Assembly: GCA_946499505.1 (NCBI GenBank)
Contig: CAMMSL010000019.1
Coordinates: forward strand, 1-43,740
Source of the DNA: an uncultured Lachnoclostridium sp.
GTDB taxonomy: Bacteria > Bacillota > Clostridia > Lachnospirales > Lachnospiraceae
Length of the DNA stretch: 43,740 nt
Direction: 5' to 3'
Below, piece after piece: positions 17,145 through 24,490 of this stretch. The notes beneath the pieces were generated by a model that was given only the letters and a program-made list of their open reading frames with translations, made no database searches and had not been told where the DNA came from. Position 1 is the stretch's first letter; each line of letters opens with the position of its first letter. The position numbers and the translations under genes were made by a program.

Positions 17145-18985
17145 GTGTACTGGATGTAAGAAATCTGAGCGTACAGTATCTGACGGAAAACGGCGCTTCA
17201 GAGATTGTAAAAGACATCAGTTTTAAAGTGGAGAAAGGTGAGATCGCGGGGCTTGTGGGTGAGTCCGGATCCGGAAAGAGCACAGCTATGCTGGCGGTGA
17301 TGGGACTTTTGGAAAACCGTGCGCAGATACGGGCGGAACGGATCACGATCAGCGGGGAGAAACCTGTACCGGGGCAAAATGCGGCCATGATCTTTCAGGA
17401 TTCTCTAAGCTGTCTGAACCCGTCGGTCAAGATCGGACGGCAGCTCAGAGAGACGGTGCAGGCACGGCGGAAATGCAGCAGAAAAGAAGCTGCGGCACGT
17501 GCAGAAGAACTGCTGGATCTGACAGGTATCCGTAATCCTGCACTCAGAATGAGACAGTATCCTTTTGAACTGTCCGGGGGGATGCGTCAGAGGGTGGTGC
17601 TTGCCATAGCGTTGGCGTGTGAACCGGAGCTTATCATAGCGGATGAACCGACAACGGCTCTTGACGCCCTCGTACAGGCACAGATCCTGCTGCTTTTTAA
17701 GCGGATCGTCAAAGAGACGGGAACATCTATGCTCTTGGTAAGCCACGATATGGGAGTGACCGCCGCTATGTGCAGCAGAGTGTATGTAATGCATAGTGGA
17801 AGAATCGTGGAGCATGGAACTGTCGAAGATATTTTTTATTCACCTGTGGAAGAATATACGAGACGGCTGCTGGAGGACGCCCGGGGCGGCAGACTGACCG
17901 TGCACAGAGACGGAAATACAGAAAATGCAGCCGGAAAAACCGGGAACGCATACGGGAATCCTCCTCTCCTTCAGATGGAACATGTGACAAAGATTTTTGA
18001 TGAAAGTGAGGGGGTACGTGATCTTTCCCTTGAGATACGCAGGGGAGAGATACTTGCTCTTGTAGGAGAGAGCGGGAGCGGCAAGACCACAGCAGCGAGA
18101 ATCCTGACAGGAATGCTCAGGGAAGACAGCGGGATACTTCGCTACCGTGGAGATGAACTGGGGCAGGACAGACGTATGGATGCATTCGGCGGTTCAGTCC
18201 AGATGGTCTTTCAGGACCCTTATGCATCGCTGAATCCCTGCCTTACTGTGCGCGAAGCACTGAAGGAGGCACTGGAAGCGTCCGGACAAAGAGTAAACGG
18301 GACAAAACGCTGCAGATCGGAAAGACAACGATCATCGAGCTACAGCCGGGAGAAAGGCCGGATGGCGGAGAAGATCGACAGGATGCTCCGGCTGACAGGA
18401 CTTTCCCCGGAAGATGCAGACCGCTATCCCCGTGATTTTTCGGGCGGACAGCGGCAGCGCATCGGGATTGCCCGCGCCCTGATCGTGGAACCGGAAATCC
18501 TCGTGTGCGATGAGGCGCTTTCTTCGCTGGATGCGACCACCCGGGAGCAGATACTGGAGTTGATTTTCCGGATACAGAGAAAGATCGGTTTTGCATGCCT
18601 TTTTATCTCCCATGATATGCATGTGGTACGCCGGATCAGCGACCGGATCGCTGTCATGTACGGCGGACGGATTGTGGAGACAGGGGAGACAAAGAAGGTC
18701 TGCTCCGATCCGTGGCACCCATATACAAAGCAGCTTATCGAGGCCGTTCCGGAGCCGGATCCTCTCAGGGCAGTAAAGATCAAGGCGGCCCCGGGAAAGG
18801 ATGGCACGGAAATGGTGCGGTACGGCTGTCCGTTCGCCGGCAGGTGCGGCTATGCTTTAGAGTGCTGCGGTGAAGAAATCCCCGAAAGCTATTCCTTTGA
18901 CGGACGGGAAGTATCATGCTTCCTGTATTCGGACAGACACAGCGGCAGGAGAAGCAGGGATTACAGGATGACGTCACAGATTTAA
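17141..18985 (+). CDS. Fused peptide ABC transporter ATPase (DppD-DppF in one chain)
   Basis: This 614-residue protein contains two complete ABC cassettes. The first has Walker A GESGSGKST at about residue 40, signature LSGGMRQRV and Walker B LIIADEPTTALD. The second, from about residue 270, has GESGSGKTT, FSGGQRQRIGIAR and ILVCDEALSSLD. The C-terminus has the oligopeptide-transporter tail with cysteines (YGCPFAGRCGYALECC) that may hold an Fe-S or metal site. Most systems encode DppD and DppF separately; the fused form keeps all motifs and enforces 1:1 stoichiometry. The linker between them (about 245-275) is hydrophilic. A basic insertion (KRCRSERQRSSSYSREKGR) in the second cassette is unusual. 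It energises the two permeases upstream. Confidence 0.92.
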   Translation: MSVLDVRNLSVQYLTENGASEIVKDISFKVEKGEIAGLVGESGSGKSTAMLAVMGLLENRAQIRAERITISGEKPVPGQNAAMIFQDSLSCLNPSVKIGRQLRETVQARRKCSRKEAAARAEELLDLTGIRNPALRMRQYPFELSGGMRQRVVLAIALACEPELIIADEPTTALDALVQAQILLLFKRIVKETGTSMLLVSHDMGVTAAMCSRVYVMHSGRIVEHGTVEDIFYSPVEEYTRRLLEDARGGRLTVHRDGNTENAAGKTGNAYGNPPLLQMEHVTKIFDESEGVRDLSLEIRRGEILALVGESGSGKTTAARILTGMLREDSGILRYRGDELGQDRRMDAFGGSVQMVFQDPYASLNPCLTVREALKEALEASGQRVNGTKRCRSERQRSSSYSREKGRMAEKIDRMLRLTGLSPEDADRYPRDFSGGQRQRIGIARALIVEPEILVCDEALSSLDATTREQILELIFRIQRKIGFACLFISHDMHVVRRISDRIAVMYGGRIVETGETKKVCSDPWHPYTKQLIEAVPEPDPLRAVKIKAAPGKDGTEMVRYGCPFAGRCGYALECCGEEIPESYSFDGREVSCFLYSDRHSGRRSRDYRMTSQI

Positions 18986-18986
18986 A

Positions 18987-19018
18987 GCAGCAGCTCAGTC
19001 AGGAGCATGAACTGCTGC
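18987..19018 (+). other. Intergenic hairpin before the peptide-binding protein gene
   Basis: GCAGCAG (18987-18993) pairs with CTGCTGC (19012-19018) around an 18-base loop, directly after the fused ATPase stop. No T-run follows, so it is not a standard terminator. It could protect the 3' end of the upstream mRNA or set differential expression of the binding protein. Confidence 0.4.
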
Positions 19019-19020
19019 GT

Positions 19021-19080
19021 CATAAAAGAAAACGAGTAGGATAAAAAGAAAACGAGTAGGATAAAAAGAAAACGAGTAGG
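19021..19080 (+). repeat. Three tandem 20-bp repeats containing SD-like sequence
   Basis: Three head-to-tail units share AAAAGAAAACGAGTAGG. Copies 2 and 3 (19041-19060 and 19061-19080) are identical, and the first differs only in its first bases. Each carries GAGTAGGA, and the third copy supplies the SD for the binding-protein gene nine bases later. Confidence 0.95.
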
Positions 19081-19089
19081 AGATATGAC

Positions 19090-20706
19090 ATGAGGAAAAG
19101 AATGACAGCAGCATTACTTACACTGACACTGCTCTGTACAGGTGTGCTGAGCGGCTGTGTTACGGCAGACCCTTCAGATGGCTCCGGAGAAAAAGGAATT
19201 ACGGTCGCTATCAGCAGTGATACGGGGACGATGGATCCGGCCGGTTCCATTGCCCTGACATATCTTGCGTATTCGGTAAGTGCTCTGGACGAGCTGCTCA
19301 CGTATGATGAGAACGGCAAGATCGAGTACCGGGCGGCAGAGAGTTACGAGGTGAATGATGATTCTACGGTCTGGACATTCCATCTGAGAGAGGATGCTCT
19401 CTGGTCAGACGGTTCGCCTGTAACATCTGCTGATTTTATGAATACGATCACACGTGCTCTGGACCCCGCTTCCGGAAGCGGATATGCAAATTATCTGTTC
19501 CCCATTGAGAATGCAGAGGCAGTCTATAACGGCGAGGCAGACATGGACTCTCTGGGCGTGGAGACGCCGGACGACTATACGATCGTATTCCATCTGGCGG
19601 AACCGTGCGTCTATTTCCTCGACCTGCTGCGGCTCCCCGTCTATACTCCTTCCTGCTCAGAATACGCGGATTCTGTAGACAGTGGATGGGACAGAAATCC
19701 GGAGACGAGCCTGTCCAACGGTCCTTTCAGCCTTGCAGAATATGTGCCGGATCAGTATTTTGTTCTAGAAAAGAATGAATACTACTGGAATGCAGATGCA
19801 GTAAATCTGGATACGATCACCTACCGGTTTTTCGATGATACCCAGTCTATGGCAAGTGCATATGAAGCAGGAGAAGTAGATGTGTCGACTTCCCTTTCTT
19901 CTACAGTAATGGAAGCGTATGAAGGAACAGACGACCTGTTTGTGACTGATCAGATCGCTACACGGTACATTTATATGAACCTGAATGTGGAGCCTTTAAA
20001 TGACGTCCGGGTCAGAGAGGCAATCAATCTTGCCATCAACAGAGAGGAGCTCTGCCAGATCGTGGGAAGTGACACAGAGCCCACATACAATCTGGTGGCG
20101 AAATATATGAAAGATAAGAATACGGGAGAATATTTTGTGGATGAGGCAGAACAGCCTTTCGAGGAAGAGGTAACAAAGGCACAGAAACTGCTGGCGGAGG
20201 CAGGATATCCGGATGGAGAGGGATTCCCGGAGCTTACTTACAACTATCCCACACTGGAGATGGATTCCGATACAGCACAGGTGATTCAGGAACAGCTGAA
20301 AGAGAATCTGAACATTACGATTAATCTTGAGGCACAGGAGCTGCAGGCGAATTATTCTACAAGATATGCAGGAGATTTTGATCTGTGCCGTATGAACTGG
20401 ACAGCGGACTTCGCAGATCCGTATACTTATCTGTCCATGCTGCTGTCTAACAGCACATATAACTGCAGCGGCATCAATGATCCGGAATATGATTCCATTG
20501 TCGCGGCGTCTAATTCCGAGTCAGATCCGGCAAAACGCTCGGAGCTGCTCCATCAGGCGGAGCAGCTGGCAGTGGGAGAACAGTTTTACATTATCCCGCT
20601 GTTTGCAATGAAGAGTGTAAATCTTGTAAATCCGGACATCACCGGCATCCGGCAGATTCCGGCAAGCGGAGCGCTGGAGTACCGGTATGCGGATATTGAT
20701 ATCTGA
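19090..20706 (+). CDS. Peptide ABC transporter substrate-binding lipoprotein (OppA/DppA type)
   Basis: This 538-residue SBP_bac_5 protein has a signal peptide with lipobox LSGC (Cys at about residue 22), so it is anchored to the outer face of the membrane. The body shows family blocks: GTMDPAGSIALTYLAYSV, WTFHLREDALWSDGSPVT, SNGPFSLAEYVPDQYFVLEK, and DVRVREAINLAINREEL. These resemble OppA more than NikA, suggesting oligopeptides, but the ligand is inferred. The start is ATG at 19090 after GAGTAGGAG from the last tandem repeat. As last gene of the importer it lies after a hairpin and a repeat block, which may raise its expression relative to the membrane subunits. Confidence 0.93.
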   Translation: MRKRMTAALLTLTLLCTGVLSGCVTADPSDGSGEKGITVAISSDTGTMDPAGSIALTYLAYSVSALDELLTYDENGKIEYRAAESYEVNDDSTVWTFHLREDALWSDGSPVTSADFMNTITRALDPASGSGYANYLFPIENAEAVYNGEADMDSLGVETPDDYTIVFHLAEPCVYFLDLLRLPVYTPSCSEYADSVDSGWDRNPETSLSNGPFSLAEYVPDQYFVLEKNEYYWNADAVNLDTITYRFFDDTQSMASAYEAGEVDVSTSLSSTVMEAYEGTDDLFVTDQIATRYIYMNLNVEPLNDVRVREAINLAINREELCQIVGSDTEPTYNLVAKYMKDKNTGEYFVDEAEQPFEEEVTKAQKLLAEAGYPDGEGFPELTYNYPTLEMDSDTAQVIQEQLKENLNITINLEAQELQANYSTRYAGDFDLCRMNWTADFADPYTYLSMLLSNSTYNCSGINDPEYDSIVAASNSESDPAKRSELLHQAEQLAVGEQFYIIPLFAMKSVNLVNPDITGIRQIPASGALEYRYADIDI

Positions 20707-20776
20707 ACAGGTCTTCAGCGGGAAGTTCTGCATCAGATAACGGAACGATTGCAGTATAATGGTGGAGTTGATGAAT

Positions 20777-21598
20777 ATGGATGACAAATCAATCGCAAAT
20801 ATGGCAGTACTTGCCGGAGAGATCATGCTGCGAAGCGGGGCAGAGACTTACCGGGTGGAGGATACGATCAAGCATATTCTTGATACTGCCTGCACAGCCT
20901 GCGGGGATGCCTCTGCAACAGGCAGATCAGACAATGCCGACGCAGTACGGACAGAGTCTCTTGTCATGCTGACCGGAATTATTGTTACGATTGAGAGACC
21001 GGGGCAGGAGGCGGTAACTGTCATGCGCAGAGTGCACGACCGGGGAACCAATATGCACCGTATTGTAGAGGTGAATGAAATCTCACGGAAATACTGTGCA
21101 GGAGAACTGCCGGCAGAGGAGACTTGGAAAAAGCTCAAAAGCATAAAAGGCAGACAATATACGGTCTGGATGTATAATGCGGCTACCGTGCTTGTACCGG
21201 CCGGGTTCGCCCCGCTGTTTGGCGGCGGGCTCCGGGAGGTTCTGGCTGCCGCGGCTGTGGGAATCCTGCTGGCGATTATCATGACGATCGGAAAGAGACT
21301 GCGGATCAGCAGTTTTATCCTGAATATGATCTGCGCAGGCGGAGTTGCCGTGGCGGCAATGCTGCTCAAAGCGTGGAATCCTATCCTGAATATGGATACG
21401 GTCATCATCAGCGGTATTATGCCCCTTGTGCCGGGAGTGGCGATTACCAATGCGATTCGGGATACGCTCCGCGGCGATTACATTTCCGGAGGAGCGCGGG
21501 TGCTGGAAGCTTTCGTGACAGCGGCGGCTGTGGCGATCGGAGCCGGTGTCGGGATTGCGGCGGTGAATGTATTCTGGCAGGGAGGCGGACTTTTATGA
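20777..21598 (+). CDS. Threonine/serine exporter, large split subunit (ThrE N-terminal family)
   Basis: This 273-residue protein has a hydrophilic first half and five membrane segments in the second half. Conserved ThrE elements include LAGEIMLRSGAETYRVEDTI, RVHDRGTNMHRIVEVNEISR and PLVPGVAITNAIRDTLRGDYISGGAR. In Corynebacterium ThrE is one protein; many Clostridia encode it as two, as here. ATG at 20777 is preferred over 20759 and 20771, because GGTGGAG at 20761-20767 then sits at SD distance. The stop overlaps the small-subunit start by 4 bases (ATGA). Export of threonine/serine is a family inference; some homologues move other small acids. Confidence 0.85.
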   Translation: MDDKSIANMAVLAGEIMLRSGAETYRVEDTIKHILDTACTACGDASATGRSDNADAVRTESLVMLTGIIVTIERPGQEAVTVMRRVHDRGTNMHRIVEVNEISRKYCAGELPAEETWKKLKSIKGRQYTVWMYNAATVLVPAGFAPLFGGGLREVLAAAAVGILLAIIMTIGKRLRISSFILNMICAGGVAVAAMLLKAWNPILNMDTVIISGIMPLVPGVAITNAIRDTLRGDYISGGARVLEAFVTAAAVAIGAGVGIAAVNVFWQGGGLL

Positions 21599-22065
21599 CA
21601 GAACTTTTCCTAGTGACAGCAGGCTGTTTTATCGCGGTTATGGGATTTGCAGTGCTTGTGGAGACACCGAAGAAATATATCCTGCAGGCAGGAATTGCAG
21701 GTGCAGGCGGTGGCTGGGTTTACTTTTTCAGCATACAGCGGGGAATAGACGTGGTGACGGCAAGTTTTCTGTCAGCTCTTGTTATATCCCTGCTGGCGCA
21801 TACATTTGCAAGGATCTTCAAGGCGCCGGTCACAGTATTCCTGATCGCGGGTATCCTGCCTACTGTGCCCGGAGCGGGCATGTACCGGACTGTCTACTAT
21901 ATCATAACAGACAACAGAGCACAGTCCTCATATTATCTGATGCAGACGCTGGAGATTGCGGGAGTGATCGCCCTTGCAATATTCATTGTAGATTCCCTTT
22001 TCAGGATACGCTTTCGGAAATACAGGAAAGGGACAGGAGAAAGTGCAGGTGAGAGGCAGAGATGA
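21595..22065 (+). CDS. Threonine/serine exporter, small split subunit (DUF3815 type)
   Basis: This 156-residue protein has about five membrane segments, corresponding to the C-terminal half of ThrE. Typical features are FAVLVETPKKYILQAGIAGAGGGWVYF and IAGILPTVPGAGMYRTVYYI. The last 20 residues are basic and cytoplasmic (FRIRFRKYRKGTGES). It starts inside the stop of the large subunit and its own stop overlaps the CobU-like gene (ATGA at 22062-22065), so three genes are translationally chained. The linkage of an amino-acid exporter to cobalamin genes may be accidental or reflect threonine use in making the aminopropanol arm; the latter is speculation. Confidence 0.85.
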   Translation: MTELFLVTAGCFIAVMGFAVLVETPKKYILQAGIAGAGGGWVYFFSIQRGIDVVTASFLSALVISLLAHTFARIFKAPVTVFLIAGILPTVPGAGMYRTVYYIITDNRAQSSYYLMQTLEIAGVIALAIFIVDSLFRIRFRKYRKGTGESAGERQR

Positions 22066-23087
22066 TGGAACTGGTCACAGGAGGCAGCGGAAGCGGAAAA
22101 TCCGCCTATGCGGAGAAGGTAATCTGTGAAAAGCACAGACAGCTGTGCAGTATATCGGAAAATCCTTCTCTTTACTATATAGCCGATATGGTCCCATATG
22201 GGCGGGAGACAGAAAAGAAGATAGAAGCTCATCGGGAAATGCGTGCTGGCAAAGGGTTTGCAACCCTTGAGTGGTACGTGGACCTCCCCGGCAGGATTTC
22301 AGCGCCGGATTCGCCGGATCTGAAAGGCTCCTGTGTCCTGCTGGAGTGCATCTCCAATCTTACCGCCAATGAGATGTATGAATCCGGCGGCGCGGAGAAT
22401 ACAGGAAAAGATACGGTTGAATGTATTATAAGAGGTGTCCGGATGTTAAAAGAACGATGCGTACATCTGGTTGTAGTGACGAACGATGTGTTTCGGGAGT
22501 CCGTGCCGGAATCGGAAGAGATGACGGCGTACAAGGGCAATCTGGGGACAATCAACCGTGCTTTGGCAGAGATGGCGGATCGGGTGACGGAAGTGGTATT
22601 CGGTGTGCCGGTCTGCATAAAAGCAGTTCCGGATACGGCATCCGGAACGCGGGATCGGATGAAAGGTATCGATACGCAGGAAGACGGATCGGAAGAGAAA
22701 GGACGGCACGGGATGAAATTTGTAACAGGCGGCGCATATCAGGGAAAACTTGAATATGCGAAGAAATTGTATCCGGATGCAGAATGGGCTGACGGAACAG
22801 GATGCTCTCTTCAGGAACTTCTCTCCTGCGGGGCTGTGGATCACTTTCATCTCTTTGTGAGAAGATGGCTGCAGGCGGGAAAGACGCCGCAGGAGCTGAC
22901 AGGAGAGATCCTTGATAAAAACAGAGAGCTTATTGTTGTGTGTGACGAGATCGGGTGCGGACTTGTGCCGACAGACGCATTTGAGAGAGAATACAGAGAA
23001 TCTGCCGGCCGTATCTGTACGGAACTGGTAAAACATGCAGATGAGGTGTACCGCGTGACGTGCGGGGCAGGGGTGCGTCTGCGTTAG
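22062..23087 (+). CDS. cobU: CobU-like adenosylcobinamide kinase/guanylyltransferase with a second, degenerate CobU-like domain
   Basis: This 341-residue protein is about twice the length of CobU (about 180). Residues 1-190 form a CobU domain: P-loop TGGSGSGKS, the segment IEAHREMRAGKGFATLEW with the histidine that takes GMP, LLECISNLTANEMYE, and YKGNLGTINRALAEMADRVTEVVFGVPV. Residues 218-341 repeat the plan: VTGGAYQGKLEYAKKLYP (GxxxxGK but Leu instead of Ser/Thr), then VVCDEIGCGLVPTDAFEREYRESAGR and ADEVYRVTCG. This half lacks an equivalent histidine and is probably structural or altered. A methionine at residue 218 with AAAGGA upstream (about 10 bases) could allow separate translation of the second half. 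Role: phosphorylating and activating cobinamide during corrinoid salvage. Confidence 0.82.
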   Translation: MMELVTGGSGSGKSAYAEKVICEKHRQLCSISENPSLYYIADMVPYGRETEKKIEAHREMRAGKGFATLEWYVDLPGRISAPDSPDLKGSCVLLECISNLTANEMYESGGAENTGKDTVECIIRGVRMLKERCVHLVVVTNDVFRESVPESEEMTAYKGNLGTINRALAEMADRVTEVVFGVPVCIKAVPDTASGTRDRMKGIDTQEDGSEEKGRHGMKFVTGGAYQGKLEYAKKLYPDAEWADGTGCSLQELLSCGAVDHFHLFVRRWLQAGKTPQELTGEILDKNRELIVVCDEIGCGLVPTDAFEREYRESAGRICTELVKHADEVYRVTCGAGVRLR

Positions 23088-23141
23088 GTCAGAAGTTATA
23101 CTTATGTAGGAAAAGAACAGGCGGCAGAAAGGAGACAGGAT

Positions 23142-23789
23142 ATGCTGAATGAACTGGAGCAGGTACTTCCTGCGGACATTGAAAAGAGAAGTTTTGAGAT
23201 AATCACGGAAGAACTGGGAGATAAAAAACTGATCCCGGGAACAGAACCTATTGTAAAGCGTTGTATCCATACAAGCGCGGATTTCGACTATGCGGATAAC
23301 CTTGTGTTTTCCGATCATGTGGTGGAACAGGCGCTTGACGCGGTCAGAAGCGGTGCTTCTATTGTCACAGACACCCAGATGGCAAAGGCCGGCATCAATA
23401 AGAAACGGATGGCTCAATACGGGGGAGAAGTCCACTGCTTTATGTCTGACGAGGATGTGGCGCAGGCGGCTAAGAAGAACGGCACGACCCGTGCGGCGGC
23501 ATGTATGGATAAGGCGGCGGCCCTGTATCAGAGCGGAGAGCAGGGAAGAGGACTGATCTTTGCCATCGGGAACGCCCCTACTGCACTCGTGCGTCTCTAT
23601 GAACTGATCAATGAAGGGAAAATCAAACCCGAGCTGATCATCGCGGCACCTGTGGGATTTGTCAATGTAGTACAGTCCAAAGAGCTGATCCTGACGCTTA
23701 GCGATATCCCGTATATTGTGGCGAGAGGACGGAAAGGCGGAAGCAATATCGCGGCGTGTATCTGTAATTCACTGCTTTATATGCTGTGA
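23142..23789 (+). CDS. cbiC: Cobalt-precorrin-8 methylmutase
   Basis: This 215-residue enzyme moves the C-11 methyl to C-12 in the corrin ring. The active-site histidine lies in KRCIHTSADFDYADNLVF (H43). Other conserved blocks are IVTDTQMAKAGINKK, IFAIGNAPTALVRLYELI, AAPVGFVNVVQSKE and GRKGGSNIAACICNSLL. Length is typical. SD AAAGGAG precedes the ATG. It lies 54 bases after the CobU-like gene. It is the only ring-building enzyme in the window besides SirC, so the remaining pathway genes must be elsewhere, or the pathway is incomplete. Confidence 0.94.
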   Translation: MLNELEQVLPADIEKRSFEIITEELGDKKLIPGTEPIVKRCIHTSADFDYADNLVFSDHVVEQALDAVRSGASIVTDTQMAKAGINKKRMAQYGGEVHCFMSDEDVAQAAKKNGTTRAAACMDKAAALYQSGEQGRGLIFAIGNAPTALVRLYELINEGKIKPELIIAAPVGFVNVVQSKELILTLSDIPYIVARGRKGGSNIAACICNSLLYML

Positions 23790-23858
23790 TTTTGCTTTAT
23801 GCAGCCGCCAGTAAAAAAGGGGATGTGCAGGCATGGCTGAGTTGAAGGAGTGTATAAG

Positions 23859-24311
23859 ATGGACAGACCTTATTTTCCAATGTTTATAAATATTGCGGAT
23901 AAAAAGATCCTTGTCGCAGGAGGCGGAACGATCGCCCTGCGGCGTATCAGGACGCTGCTCAAATTCGGAGCGGATATTCATGTGATCGCGCCGGAACTTT
24001 GCGAAGAACTGACACAGCTGGAAGAAGAAGGGAAGATCAAGGCAGAACATAGAGAATACCGCACCGGGGATATCCGCGGCGCGCAGATCGTTCTGGCGGC
24101 TACAGATGACCATGAGGTAAACCGAAAGATATGGGAAGAGTGCCGGACTGCCGGTATTATAGTAAATGCAGCGGATGATAAAGAACTGTGCGATTTCTAT
24201 TTCCCGTCAGTGGTGATGACGGATGAGGCAGTCATCGGGATTAACTGCGGCGGGATGAATCATGCAAAAGTAAAAGAGACGCGGATAAAAATAGAGAAGG
24301 CGGTCGGATAG
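23859..24311 (+). CDS. Precorrin-2 dehydrogenase (SirC/Met8 N-terminal type)
   Basis: This 150-residue NAD-dependent enzyme oxidises precorrin-2 to sirohydrochlorin, the branch to siroheme and anaerobic cobalamin. The dinucleotide site is VAGGGTIALRRIRTLLKFGADIHVIAP (residues 18-44), and ATDDHEVNRKIWEECR and VNAADDKELCDFYFPSVV follow as in the family. Stand-alone SirC is about 150-200 residues; this lacks a CysG methylase part. ATG at 23859 is chosen with SD GAAGGAG about 10 bases upstream; a GTG at 23850 is in frame. It follows cbiC by 69 bases. Confidence 0.92.
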   Translation: MDRPYFPMFINIADKKILVAGGGTIALRRIRTLLKFGADIHVIAPELCEELTQLEEEGKIKAEHREYRTGDIRGAQIVLAATDDHEVNRKIWEECRTAGIIVNAADDKELCDFYFPSVVMTDEAVIGINCGGMNHAKVKETRIKIEKAVG

Positions 24312-24345
24312 ATGGCTGAACTGGTGCATAAATATAAATAAATGA

Positions 24346-24374
24346 TTGCCAAAACTTTATATTTTGTTTATAAT
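24346..24374 (+). promoter_or_regulatory. Promoter of the PutP-type symporter gene
   Basis: TTGCCA (24346-24351) and consensus TATAAT (24369-24374) are 17 bp apart. Transcription would start near 24381, leaving a leader of about 110 bases that contains a small stem (CCGG-ATCC-CCGG with flanks, about 24452-24471) just before the SD. Confidence 0.75.
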
Positions 24375-24490
24375 TAGTCCCATATTGTGTCTTGGGATAC
24401 ACATGATTCTGTTGCGGCATCATGATTTACAGGACACAGAGAAAAAAGATGCCGGATCCCCGGTATCGTATACAGAAAGGACTATATGGA

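Noticed and set aside
19021..19080. Tandem repeats as a possible CRISPR array
   Set aside because: Units are directly adjacent with no spacers and only 20 bp long.
20755..20760. TATAAT as a promoter for the ThrE genes
   Set aside because: No -35 at suitable spacing, and transcription would start at about the SD, leaving no room for a leader.
22446..23435. 329-codon minus-strand frame across cobU and cbiC
   Set aside because: It crosses two well-supported genes and has no recognisable protein features.
20706..24345. Cobalamin riboswitch for the CobU/CbiC genes
   Set aside because: I looked in the gaps before these genes for a B12-box-like sequence and saw none; gaps are short.
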